Position numbers and translations under genes: made by a program. DNA of 64,000 nucleotides from an uncultured Eubacteriales bacterium. GTDB taxonomy: Bacteria; Bacillota; Clostridia; Oscillospirales; Oscillospiraceae. Shown in pieces: positions 52,246 to 62,583 of this stretch. The stretch covers positions 38,909-102,908 of the forward strand of contig UQUO01000006.1 of assembly GCA_900544295.1 (NCBI GenBank). Reading direction: 5' to 3'. A model generated the notes under the pieces. It saw nothing but the letters and a program-made list of their open reading frames with translations. It ran no database searches and was not told where the DNA came from. The first letter of the stretch is position 1, and each line of letters opens with the position of its first letter.

Positions 52246-53527
52246 GTTTCCCGAATGGTACGACGGCAAGAACGTCAATGAGGTCAAGTTCTGCGAGGAA
52301 TTCCTCAAAATCCACCCGATGAAGAGCGTGAACGGCACCTTTTTCACGGTCGAGGGTCGCGTCACGGACGAGGACGCGCTGCGGCGAGAGATTTACGAGA
52401 GGCTCAAGCCCTTCTTCCAGGCCGGTATCACAAAGCGCGTGGCGAACCTGCTCGAAGCCCTGCGGCTCGAGGTCTACGCGCCTGACCTGCCTATCCAGCG
52501 CGACCGCATCCACGTCGCGAACGGCACGCTCTTCCTCGACGGGCGCTTCAGCGCGGAGCGCGAGTTCTGCCGCAACCGGCTCCCTGTGGCCTACAACGAG
52601 GGCGCGGCGGCTCCGGAGACTTGGCTCAAGTTTCTCGGCGAGCTGCTCTACCCCGAGGACATCCCGACGCTGCAGGAGTTCATGGGCTACTGCCTGCTGC
52701 CGACCACGAAGGGGCAAAAAATGCTGATGCTCATCGGGCGCGGCGGCGAGGGCAAGAGCCGCATCGGGTTGGTGCTCCGCGCATTGCTCGGCACAAACAT
52801 GGCGACGGGCAGCATCTCAAAGATCGAAACCAGCCGCTTCGCCCGCGCCGACCTGGAACACGAGCTGGTCATGCTCGACGACGACATGAAGCTCGAGGCC
52901 CTGCCGCAGACGAACTACATCAAGGCCATCGTCACCGCCGAGCTGCCCATGGACCTCGAGCGCAAGGGCCAGCAGAGCTACCAGGGCGACCTGTACGTCC
53001 GCTTCCTGGGCTTCGGCAACGGCTCGCTCAAGGCGCTCTATGACAGGAGCGAGGGCTTTTTCCGGCGGCAGATCATCCTGACGACGAGGCCGAAGGCCGC
53101 GGGCCGCACGGACGACCCCTTCATCGCCGAGAAGATGTGCGCCGAGTCGGAGGGCATCTTCCTCTGGTGCCTCGAGGGCCTACGGCGGCTCATTGCAAAC
53201 GGCTACAGCTTCACGCTCAGCGAGCGCGCCCGCGGGAACATGGCCGAGGCGGTGAGCGACGGCAACAACGTGGTGGATTTCATGAGATCTGAGGGCTACA
53301 TACGGCTCAAGGCCGACGCGGAGGCGAGCAGCCGGGACATCTACGCCGTGTACAAGCTCTGGTGCGAGGACAATGCACTCAATCCGCTCTCACCGCGCAG
53401 TCTCAGCGCGCATCTCATCGAGAATCAGGAGGTCTACGGGCTCGAACCCACGAACAAGATCTATCTGCCCGGCGGCCGCCGCGTTCGCGGGTTTATGGGT
53501 GTGGAGCTGCTCCAGCGCGCGATGTGA
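52238..53527 (+). CDS. D5-family/P4-type primase-helicase
   Basis: A 429-residue protein. A D5 N-terminal region is followed by an SF3-type ATPase: Walker A LIGRGGEGKSR near residue 167, Walker B ELVMLDDDM, and further motifs around FLGFGNGSL and FFRRQIILTTRP. A C-terminal winged-helix-like domain contains SRDIYAVYKLWCEDNALNPLS. Such proteins unwind the origin of phages, satellites and plasmids, so the excised element may replicate on its own. Confidence 0.85.
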   Translation: MVEFPEWYDGKNVNEVKFCEEFLKIHPMKSVNGTFFTVEGRVTDEDALRREIYERLKPFFQAGITKRVANLLEALRLEVYAPDLPIQRDRIHVANGTLFLDGRFSAEREFCRNRLPVAYNEGAAAPETWLKFLGELLYPEDIPTLQEFMGYCLLPTTKGQKMLMLIGRGGEGKSRIGLVLRALLGTNMATGSISKIETSRFARADLEHELVMLDDDMKLEALPQTNYIKAIVTAELPMDLERKGQQSYQGDLYVRFLGFGNGSLKALYDRSEGFFRRQIILTTRPKAAGRTDDPFIAEKMCAESEGIFLWCLEGLRRLIANGYSFTLSERARGNMAEAVSDGNNVVDFMRSEGYIRLKADAEASSRDIYAVYKLWCEDNALNPLSPRSLSAHLIENQEVYGLEPTNKIYLPGGRRVRGFMGVELLQRAM

Positions 53528-53727
53528 ATCCGAGTTCAAACCTTGCGTACAAGCGTACATATGTACGCTCGTACACGGGAAACCAACTCAGTGACGATTT
53601 TTTGAAGAAACCTGAAGAAGCCGAATCAGAAGGCATCAAGCCAGATCAAGGTATAAACCCCGCTCAGGATGCGGAAACTATTGCCAAAAGGAGCTGGTTT
53701 GCGCTTGCAGATAGATATATTGGATAA
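53524..53727 (+). CDS. Possible small protein overlapping the helicase stop
   Basis: A 67-codon frame from a GTG overlapping the helicase stop. It is acidic (PEEAESEGIKPDQGINPAQDAET). No ribosome site is convincing and it contains the large palindrome at 53547, so it may be a chance frame over a control region. Confidence 0.25.
   Translation: MNPSSNLAYKRTYVRSYTGNQLSDDFLKKPEEAESEGIKPDQGINPAQDAETIAKRSWFALADRYIG
53547..53574. repeat. 28-bp near-perfect palindrome next to replication genes
   Basis: The inner arms AGCGTACAT and ATGTACGCT are perfectly complementary around 53560/53561. One mismatch (A/C) then separates outer GTAC pairs. Its position just after the D5-like helicase gene suits an origin or a repressor site. 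Confidence 0.6.
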
Positions 53728-53974
53728 TCAAAAAATCGTGGCTGTGTGGCTGACGAGGGCAGAACGCGATGACGAGTCAGTCATGGCGCGGCTCCGCTCA
53801 CTGCGGTCCGAGTACAAGGCCAAGAAATATACTGTCGCCGAGTACCATTCCGGCAGCGGCGACCTGCACACGAGCGTCCTCGACCTGCTGGCGTACAATA
53901 AGCGCCGCATAGCCGAGCTGGATACCCAGCGCGAGAAAGCGGCCAAAGCCAAACACACCGAACGGATGAGGTGA
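53699..53974 (+). CDS. Small basic helical protein of the element
   Basis: 91 residues from a TTG at 53699 with aggag 6 nt upstream; an ATG at 53669 would add 10 residues. Features are LQIDILDNQKIVAVWLTRAERDDESVMARLRSL and a strongly basic C-terminal helix (AYNKRRIAELDTQREKAAKAKHTERMR). It resembles small proteins found downstream of primases in Clostridia elements. Function unknown. Confidence 0.5.
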   Translation: MRLQIDILDNQKIVAVWLTRAERDDESVMARLRSLRSEYKAKKYTVAEYHSGSGDLHTSVLDLLAYNKRRIAELDTQREKAAKAKHTERMR

Positions 53975-54314
53975 AATGACGCCCCGGCCGCCTAAAAAGC
54001 GGCCGGGGCTGCCTCATCTTTATAACTTCTGCTTGCAGCGAAAGGAGCTGTGTGTTACAATGATATCAATAATACGCACACAATAAATAAATTACATTGA
54101 TAGAAGTGGACCGTGCACAGTGAGTGACAGCGTCGGAATACTGCTTTACTCAGAACTTTTCCGGAGTCATGAACACCGTGACTGAAGCAAATCTTTCCGA
54201 AAATGAAACAGTTGCCCTGTGAGCTGCCGAGGATGTCTAGGCGGTTCAGAATTCAATCGTCTGTAATTTACAAATTTTCTACATATAACTGTCTGCCTGA
54301 AAGGGGGATACGCT
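53975..54314. other. Intergenic region at the cargo boundary
   Basis: A GC-rich hairpin (CCCCGGCCGC / GCGGCCGGGG, 53983-54009) may end the replication operon. After it the sequence turns AT-rich, with no gene until 54315. This marks the change to lower-GC cargo genes. Confidence 0.45.
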
Positions 54315-55019
54315 ATGAACACGGCTCAGTTTGCTTTGAACAAAGAATTGCTGGAAGCCGCTGAGATGTGTGACCTTGGCAAGGTCGAAGAACTGCTGAA
54401 ACAGGACGCGGACCCTTTGGGCAGTCCGGATGAGCGTGACCCGGAAGAACACATTCTGGGGGAGCTGTTCTGTTCCTCCGTAGACGACGAAAAGCTGGCG
54501 GAGACAATGCCGGACTTGCTCCGCCTGTTTTTTACCTATGGGATGGATATTGCAGCCAGAAACATCCCGGCTGATTCCGAAGACAACATCAACCCGCTGT
54601 GGCACCTGGCCTTTGTAAATAACGAAGCCGGTATGAAAATGCTTCAGGTTCTTCTGGATCACGGGTTGGACTGCCTTTCCGCCGAGGTCCTGATCTCACA
54701 CATCTTCACCGATATGGGATTATGCGACGGCTGCGATGTTGACGATGAATGGTGGAGGGAACGTTGGAGCTATGCTCTGAAAATGGTCATGCTTGCCGCG
54801 TCCTATCCGCCCATTCCGGCAGGCAGCACATACATCGCAGACTGTATTTCCCTTTCGGAAAACAATGCGGACAGGCTGATCGACTTCCGCAGCTGGAATC
54901 GTTTTACTTACGAGATCGATTTGTCCGCCTGCGACAACATGCCACATGGCCTGCGCAATGCGACCGTGCAGATAAAAGACGCAGAGACAAACGCAATCGT
55001 CTGGACAATGGTCATCTGA
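54315..55019 (+). CDS. Unknown protein with ankyrin-like segments
   Basis: A 234-residue acidic protein preceded by gaaaggggga. The segments ELLEAAEMCDLGKVEELLKQDADPLG and NPLWHLAFVNNEAGMKMLQVLLDHGLD have the ankyrin pattern (A...G....V..LL..GAD...). The C-terminal 90 residues are unassigned. It is lower in G+C than the rest of the element. Such proteins are often immunity proteins or effector modulators. It precedes another unknown gene and the recombinase. Confidence 0.55.
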   Translation: MNTAQFALNKELLEAAEMCDLGKVEELLKQDADPLGSPDERDPEEHILGELFCSSVDDEKLAETMPDLLRLFFTYGMDIAARNIPADSEDNINPLWHLAFVNNEAGMKMLQVLLDHGLDCLSAEVLISHIFTDMGLCDGCDVDDEWWRERWSYALKMVMLAASYPPIPAGSTYIADCISLSENNADRLIDFRSWNRFTYEIDLSACDNMPHGLRNATVQIKDAETNAIVWTMVI

Positions 55020-55072
55020 GAGAAGCCGGACCGGGACTATATATAAATGTCTGCTGTAAAGGAGGAGGCGCT

Positions 55073-56083
55073 GTGTCAGAGATTGAATTTACGATCAAGC
55101 CGTTGCAAGGCTACATCAAATATGCCAGTGCGGATTATACGCTTTGTACGATCGACATTGATGTCCGCGGCGACGGAGCTGCTCACCATTTCAAAAGCGA
55201 ATGCAATGATCGCTGCCTGCGGAAGCTGATGTCCTCGATCTCTGACTTTCTTTCGGGAGAGGTGAAAGCGGGAGCAGAACTATATTTCTATATTCCGTGG
55301 ATCGCCGGGCATCGTACCATGTATCCGTATTCGTTCAAAATCAGCGAAGACGGAAACAGCTGGTCTTTTCGATACAAACGCAACAGGAAGCATCGGGACG
55401 TTGACTTTGTTTGTGACCTGTCCCGGGACGATCTGATTGCTCTGAGAGACAGCCTTGCTGCGCAATATGCAAGGATTGATTGGGACTATCTTGGAAAAGC
55501 AAATCTCTTCACGTTTGTCTTCCCCGATGAGGAATATCAGTGGTGCTACTCCGCAAGAGTGCTTTGTGAATCCCTCAACCAGCTTTGCAAAGGGAAAAAG
55601 ATACTTAAAATCTATGTGAGCGCCGCCAATTATGCGCATCCTTCGCGTATCAGCGAGAATTACTTGAATTATGATCTTGGCTCTCAGGTGATCCTGCAGC
55701 TTGAAGATGCCGTCGTTGATCTGTTGATTTACGCGTATGGCCTGTTTGCGTGGCGATATTTTAAGGCCCCGGAGTATGCCGCCCACGGCCCAACGCTGAA
55801 ACATATTCAGGACGGTCGCAGCGAGTTCTGCGATATAGGCGATGCTTATGGTTTATTCAAGGCAGAATACGCAGATGTCCCGATAGAGCACGTTGCCATT
55901 ATGGCGACAGATGATTGGGCGTGGACTGCAAGAGGCTTTGATGAGTCAAAGTTGGGAGAACCTGTTGAATTGCCGCAAGAGATCGTCTTTTATCTGAGCA
56001 GCAACCGCGCATTATCGTTTCGTGGCCTGGATGACGATTTTGCAATTGAGCTAATGGAGAGCACTTATGACAGATACACTTAA
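55073..56083 (+). CDS. Unknown protein directly before the recombinase
   Basis: 336 residues from a GTG at 55073 with ggaggagg upstream. Features are MSEIEFTIKPLQGYIKY, YFYIPWIAGHRTMYPYSFKISEDG and a Trp/Tyr-rich middle (EYQWCYSARVLCESLNQL). No family is recognised. It ends 17 bp inside the recombinase gene, so the two are translationally linked. That position suggests cargo or a factor affecting recombination. Composition is AT-richer than the recombinase. Confidence 0.5.
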   Translation: MSEIEFTIKPLQGYIKYASADYTLCTIDIDVRGDGAAHHFKSECNDRCLRKLMSSISDFLSGEVKAGAELYFYIPWIAGHRTMYPYSFKISEDGNSWSFRYKRNRKHRDVDFVCDLSRDDLIALRDSLAAQYARIDWDYLGKANLFTFVFPDEEYQWCYSARVLCESLNQLCKGKKILKIYVSAANYAHPSRISENYLNYDLGSQVILQLEDAVVDLLIYAYGLFAWRYFKAPEYAAHGPTLKHIQDGRSEFCDIGDAYGLFKAEYADVPIEHVAIMATDDWAWTARGFDESKLGEPVELPQEIVFYLSSNRALSFRGLDDDFAIELMESTYDRYT

Positions 56084-58196
56084 AATCGCCGGCTATTGCC
56101 GCATCTCCGTTGATGAGGAGCTTGACCGAGACAACACGTCCATTGAGAACCAGAAGGCCATCATCTCCGACTTCGTCGGGCACAAGTTCCCGGGCGCGGA
56201 GCTCGTATTCTACGAGGACCGCGACCGCTCGGGCTACACCTTCGAGCAGCGTGAGGGATATCAGGCCATGCGGCGGGAGCTCATGGCGCACAGGCTGGAC
56301 ATACTCGTCATCAAGGACTTCTCCCGCTTCTCTCGCCGCAACAGCCGCGGCCTGGTCGAGCTTGAGGACCTGCGCGACGCGGGCGTGCGCATAATCTCCA
56401 TCGGCGACGGCATCGACTTCCCGAACGACGACGACTGGCTCAAGATCCAGTTCCAGTTCCTCATAAATGAGATGCCCGTCACGGACACGAGCAAGAAGGT
56501 CAAGAGCGTCATCCGCCGCCGTCAGGAGGACGGCAGGTGGATCTGCGCCGCGCCCTACGGCTATATCGTGAACAAGAAGCAGCAGTTCGAGGTCGTGCCC
56601 GTCGAGGCCGACATAGTTCGCCGCATCTACCGTATGTACATCGACGGCTGGGGCTACAAGAAGATAGCAAACTCCCTCACCGACGAGGGCATACCCACGC
56701 CGCGCATGGCCGAGCGCGAGCGCAAGATCGCCGAAGGCGAGGACTACCGCCGCAGCGTCAAGAGCGCGTGGAGCATCGCCACCGTCCAGGGCATACTCGA
56801 CAACGACTTCTACATCGGTACGCTACGCCAGGGCAAGTACACCCGCGCCAAGATAAACGGCCGGGACATCCTGCGCGACGAGGTGGAGCAGATCGTCATC
56901 GAAAACCACCACCAGCCCATCATGGACTACCGCACCTTCGCCGCAGTCCGAGCCCTGCGCGAGAAGCGCGCGAAGTACAACTACCGCGGCGTCAAGATAA
57001 ACGAGAACGTCTACTCCGGCTTCCTCGAGTGCGGCGACTGCGGCGCGCCCATGTTCGCGCTGGGCCGGCGCGACCTCAAGCCCGCCTACACCTGCGGCAC
57101 CTATCACCGGCGCGGCACCGCCGGCTGCACTACCCACCACATCCGCGTGGACAAGCTCGACGAGCTGGTGAAGCTCTATGTGAAGAAGGTGCGCGACAAC
57201 TCCGCGGAGATGCTCGAAAAACTCAACGCTGAGCTCGCGCGCGAGCCCGAGGACGTGGCGGAGACGGAGCGCAGCGCGGCGAACCTCGAGGACGTGCTGC
57301 TCGACGCTCAGGAGGAGCTCAAGGCCACGAAGCGCCAGCGCGTGCGCGACATCATGCGCCACCCTGAAAACGAGGCCGTGCTCGAGGCGACCTACGACGA
57401 GCTGGAAGCCGACCTCATGCGGAAGATAGAGGGCCTGCAGAGCCAGATAGAGCACGTCACGGACAGGCGCAACACCATAATCCGTGCAAACCGCGCCGCA
57501 AAGACGGCGATGGAGGTCTTCGACGACATCATCACGAAACCGCACCTCGAAAAGCAGGACCTGGAGCTCATAATCGAACGCATCAAGGTCTACGAGGACC
57601 GGGTCGAGATACAGCTCAAGGCCGACATAGACACGCTGCTGCGCCGCGGCGAGCTGCCGGAGCCGGACACGGAGCCCGTGACGGTGCTGCAGACCTCGAC
57701 CCACCACCCGGACAGGACCATCAGCGCCAATGTTATCAATGAGGGCGACCCGCTGGAGATTTTTACAGATAAGGATGGGGAGGTCATTTTTAAGAAGTAT
57801 TCCCCCATAGGCGAGCTCTCGGACTTCGCGGCGCAGATCTGCGATTCGCTGCACAAGTCCACCGACTGCATCGCCGCCGTTTGCGACAGGGATGCCGTTA
57901 TCGCCGTCGCCGGGGGAGGCAGGAGGGAGCTCTTCGAAAAGCGTATCTCACCTGAGCTCGAACAGATAATGGAGTCGCGCCGCGTCTTCCGCCACGAAAG
58001 CGGCGGGGCCTGCGTCCCCGTCACCGACTCCGACAGCGGCTTCTGCGTCTCCGTCGCCGCCCCCGTCGTCTCCGAGGGCGACCTCATGGGCGCCGTCATC
58101 TTTGCCTCGCCCAAGAACGCCCCGCCCTCCGGCGACGTCGAATTCAAGCTCGCCCAGACCGTCGCCGCCTTCCTCGGCAAGCAGATGGAAAGCTGA
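56067..58196 (+). CDS. Large serine recombinase, fused in frame to the SpoVT 3' half
   Basis: A 709-codon frame. Residues 1-150 form the serine-recombinase catalytic domain, with the nucleophile Ser near residue 14 (AGYCRISVDEEL) and VIKDFSRFSRRNSRG. The recombinase domain (GWGYKKIANSLTDEGIPTP), a zinc ribbon (LECGDCGAPMFALG ... YTCGTYHRRGTAGC) and a coiled coil follow. At codon 559 the frame enters the attachment core and continues as SpoVT, including its GAF-like sensor domain. In an excised circle it would instead end after 585 residues, with the tail encoded at 31503-31574. It should integrate and, with a directionality factor, excise the 26-kb element. Confidence 0.9.
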   Translation: MTDTLKIAGYCRISVDEELDRDNTSIENQKAIISDFVGHKFPGAELVFYEDRDRSGYTFEQREGYQAMRRELMAHRLDILVIKDFSRFSRRNSRGLVELEDLRDAGVRIISIGDGIDFPNDDDWLKIQFQFLINEMPVTDTSKKVKSVIRRRQEDGRWICAAPYGYIVNKKQQFEVVPVEADIVRRIYRMYIDGWGYKKIANSLTDEGIPTPRMAERERKIAEGEDYRRSVKSAWSIATVQGILDNDFYIGTLRQGKYTRAKINGRDILRDEVEQIVIENHHQPIMDYRTFAAVRALREKRAKYNYRGVKINENVYSGFLECGDCGAPMFALGRRDLKPAYTCGTYHRRGTAGCTTHHIRVDKLDELVKLYVKKVRDNSAEMLEKLNAELAREPEDVAETERSAANLEDVLLDAQEELKATKRQRVRDIMRHPENEAVLEATYDELEADLMRKIEGLQSQIEHVTDRRNTIIRANRAAKTAMEVFDDIITKPHLEKQDLELIIERIKVYEDRVEIQLKADIDTLLRRGELPEPDTEPVTVLQTSTHHPDRTISANVINEGDPLEIFTDKDGEVIFKKYSPIGELSDFAAQICDSLHKSTDCIAAVCDRDAVIAVAGGGRRELFEKRISPELEQIMESRRVFRHESGGACVPVTDSDSGFCVSVAAPVVSEGDLMGAVIFASPKNAPPSGDVEFKLAQTVAAFLGKQMES
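57741..57752 (+). other. Right attachment core (attR)
   Basis: GAGGGCGACCCG, identical to 31491-31502 and in the same spoVT reading frame. It lies within the recombinase frame. Confidence 0.85.
57741..58196 (+). pseudogene. spoVT: spoVT 3' part, separated from its start by 26 kb
   Basis: From the core onward the sequence reads EGDPLEIFTDKDGEVIFKK, then YSPIGELSDFAAQICDSL and a GAF-like sensor domain (ISPELEQIMESRRVFRHESGG, CVSVAAPVVSEGDLMGAVIFAS). This is the middle and C-terminus of SpoVT. It has no start of its own and is in frame with the recombinase. Joined to 31404-31490 it makes a normal-length SpoVT of 180 residues. No substitutions or stops are seen, so it has not decayed, which argues for recent insertion or continued use after excision. 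Confidence 0.9.
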
Positions 58197-58247
58197 ACGG
58201 CACTTCCCCCTCCCCGCGCCTTGCGCCGGAGAGGGGGATGGTTTATA

Positions 58248-58949
58248 ATGTCCCCGAAAGGCTGGTGCGGCATGGAACTTTCCGCTTTCTTCCCGGGTGT
58301 CTGGGACAAACTGAACGACACACAGCGGCGCGCCCTCACGGCGGCCGCCTCGCCACGCCGCCTCGCGCAGGGGGAGCTGCTCCACGGCGCGGGCGCCGAG
58401 TGCCTGGGCCTGCTCGCCCTGCAAAGGGGCAGGCTCCGCGCATTCATGCTCTCCGAGGCCGGGCGCGAGATCACGCTCTACCGCCTCTTTGAGCGCGATA
58501 TCTGCCTCTTTTCCGCCTCCTGTATGGTGCGGAGCCTGCAATTCGATATCTCCATCGAGGCCGAGCGGGATTCGGAGCTCCTCGTCATCTCCCCGGAGGT
58601 ATACCGGCGCGTGATGGAGCAGTCTGCGCCCCTCGCCAACTACACGAACGAGCTCATGGCCTCCCGCTTTTCCGAGGTCATGTGGCTGGTGGAGCAGGTG
58701 CTCTGGAAGAGCTTCGACCGCCGCCTGGCGGCCTTCCTGCTGGAGGAGTCGGCGCTGGAGGGCGGGCCGGAGCTCGGCCTGACGCACGAGCGCATCGCCG
58801 CCCACCTCGGCACGGCGCGGGAGGTCGTTACGCGGATGCTGCGCTATTTCCAGGCCGAGGGGCTCGTGAGCCTCTCCCGCGGGGCGCTGCGCATAGAGGA
58901 TGAGGCGGGGCTGGAGGCCCTGGCCGAGCAGGGGAGGCGAGAGGCATGA
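58248..58949 (+). CDS. Crp/Fnr-family transcription regulator
   Basis: About 233 residues; the start at 58248 has gagaggggg before it, and ATG 58272 is an alternative. An N-terminal cyclic-nucleotide-binding-type beta barrel spans residues 20-130 (FMLSEAGREITLYRLFERDICLFSASCMV). The C-terminal winged helix is clear (LGLTHERIAAHLGTAREVVTRMLRYFQAEGLVSLSRGALRI). No Fe-S Cys cluster typical of Fnr is visible, so the ligand is unknown. It overlaps the thiamine pyrophosphokinase gene by 4 bp. Confidence 0.85.
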   Translation: MSPKGWCGMELSAFFPGVWDKLNDTQRRALTAAASPRRLAQGELLHGAGAECLGLLALQRGRLRAFMLSEAGREITLYRLFERDICLFSASCMVRSLQFDISIEAERDSELLVISPEVYRRVMEQSAPLANYTNELMASRFSEVMWLVEQVLWKSFDRRLAAFLLEESALEGGPELGLTHERIAAHLGTAREVVTRMLRYFQAEGLVSLSRGALRIEDEAGLEALAEQGRREA

Positions 58950-59602
58950 AAAGCTGCTACATAGTCGCGGCGGCAGAGCTCGCCCCGGAGCGCCTGCGCC
59001 CGGAGCCCGGCGACATGCTCATCGCGGCCGACGCGGGGCTCCTGCATCTGGAGCGCCTGGGCCTTGCGCCAGACCTCGCGCTCGGAGACTTCGACTCCCT
59101 CGGTTACGTGCCGGAGGCGCCGCAGGTGGAGGTCTGCCCCGTGCGCAAGGACGACACGGACACGATGGCCGCGCTCCGGCGCGCGCTGGAGCTGGGATAC
59201 CGCCGCGCGCTCATCTTCGGCGGCCTCGGCGGGCGGCGCTTCGACCACTCTCTGGCAAACGTCCAGGCCCTGGCCTGGGCCGATGCGAACGGGCTGGAGG
59301 CCTGGCTCATAGGCCGCTCCTGCGCCCTGACGGCGCTCTCGGACGGGGCGGAGCTGCGCTTCGACGCCCGCTACCGGGGGGACTTTTCCGCCTTCTGCCT
59401 CGGCGGGCGCGCCGAGGGCGTCTTTGAAAGGGGCCTGAGCTACGGCCTGGAGGACGCGGAGCTCACGCCGGATTTCCCCCTTGCGGTCAGCAACAGCTTC
59501 ACGGGCGAGCCCGCGAGCATAAGCGTGACGCGAGGGCGGCTCATAGTCTACTGGCAGGACGACCCGGCGCTCCCCCTGCCCGAGCGCAGGTACATTAAAT
59601 GA
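58946..59602 (+). CDS. thiN: Thiamine pyrophosphokinase
   Basis: A 218-residue enzyme that converts thiamine and ATP to thiamine pyrophosphate. Conserved elements are AADAGLLHLERLGLAPDLALGDFDSL, the KDDTDTMAALRRAL metal and substrate motif, FGGLGGRRFDHSLANVQAL and the C-terminal VSNSFTGEPASISVTRGRLIV. Length is standard. Its ATG overlaps the stop of the Crp-like gene, implying co-transcription. Confidence 0.9.
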   Translation: MKSCYIVAAAELAPERLRPEPGDMLIAADAGLLHLERLGLAPDLALGDFDSLGYVPEAPQVEVCPVRKDDTDTMAALRRALELGYRRALIFGGLGGRRFDHSLANVQALAWADANGLEAWLIGRSCALTALSDGAELRFDARYRGDFSAFCLGGRAEGVFERGLSYGLEDAELTPDFPLAVSNSFTGEPASISVTRGRLIVYWQDDPALPLPERRYIK

Positions 59603-59611
59603 AAAAAGCCT

Positions 59612-59674
59612 CTATCTGAGAAGGCCTCGCCTTCTCAGATAAGCAAAAAAGCCGCCCCTCGGGGCGGCTTTTTA
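59612..59674. terminator. Tandem hairpin terminators between convergent genes
   Basis: A first stem CTGAGAAGGC / GCCTTCTCAG (about 59617-59639) and a second GCCGCCCC / GGGGCGGC (59651-59668) followed by TTTTT. An A tract precedes each, so both directions are served. Confidence 0.8.
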
Positions 59675-59678
59675 CGCT

Positions 59679-62324
<2,646 letters not shown>

Positions 62325-62345
62325 CCTTTCTTTACATAAAGAAAA

Positions 62346-62376
62346 ACTCATGGATAGGGTTATCCTATCCATGAGT
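62346..62376 (-). terminator. Leader terminator of the ATPase gene
   Basis: A perfect 13-bp stem (ACTCATGGATAGG / CCTATCCATGAGT) with a 5-nt loop, followed on the minus strand by TTTTTCTTT. It sits between the riboswitch and the start codon and is the likely expression platform. Confidence 0.85.
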
Positions 62377-62470
62377 CTTGTCATTTAATGCAAGCCAGGC
62401 GAAACCTCATTTTCCGCCATGCTGTTGACTTGCCTCCGCCCTTTGCGGAAGACTACTCCCTCACGGGTGT
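62377..62470 (-). promoter_or_regulatory. yybP-ykoY (manganese) riboswitch-like aptamer
   Basis: On the minus strand the leader contains, in order, GGAGTAG (62453-62459), GTCAACAGCATGG (62417-62429) and CCTGGCTTGCA (62389-62399). These match the conserved loops of the yybP-ykoY family, which senses Mn2+ and switches on efflux genes by preventing terminator formation. A terminator and a Mn2+/Ca2+-type ATPase follow. The identification is by eye. Confidence 0.75.
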
Positions 62471-62475
62471 AGAGC

Positions 62476-62504
62476 ATAGTACCACAACAGGCACGCCCTG
62501 TCAA
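62476..62504 (-). promoter_or_regulatory. Promoter of the riboswitch-ATPase transcript
   Basis: On the minus strand, TTGACA (62499-62504), 17 bp, TACTAT (62476-62481). Transcription starts a few bases before the aptamer. Confidence 0.8.
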
Positions 62505-62524
62505 GCTCCGGAAGCAAAACCCTC

Positions 62525-62553
62525 TTCGCTTTTGGGAAAAATGGTGGTAGAAT
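62525..62553 (+). promoter_or_regulatory. Candidate promoter of the M16 peptidase gene
   Basis: TAGAAT (62548-62553) with TTCGCT 17 bp upstream. The -10 is good and the -35 weak. Confidence 0.45.
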
Positions 62554-62583
62554 AAGCGAAAAAGACTCTGAGAGGTGCCAGCA

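Larger units (their letters stand above)
31491..57752 (+). mobile_element. 26-kb integrative element inserted in spoVT
   Basis: The region between two copies of GAGGGCGACCCG splits spoVT, and its right end is a large serine recombinase gene. Joining 31490 to 57741 would give an uninterrupted 543-bp spoVT (180 codons plus stop), the expected size of the protein. The 26,250-bp unit carries a toxin-antitoxin pair, Bro-N and HNH-like proteins, a complete type I-C CRISPR-Cas system, an IS, CHC2 and D5-type replication genes, a sigma-like gene and unknowns. No conjugation or phage structural genes were recognised, so it is an integrative mobilisable or satellite-like element rather than a complete ICE or prophage. 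Confidence 0.88.

Noticed and set aside
31491..57752. A complete prophage or conjugative element
   Set aside because: No capsid, terminase, portal, tail, relaxase or type IV secretion genes were recognised within the 26 kb.
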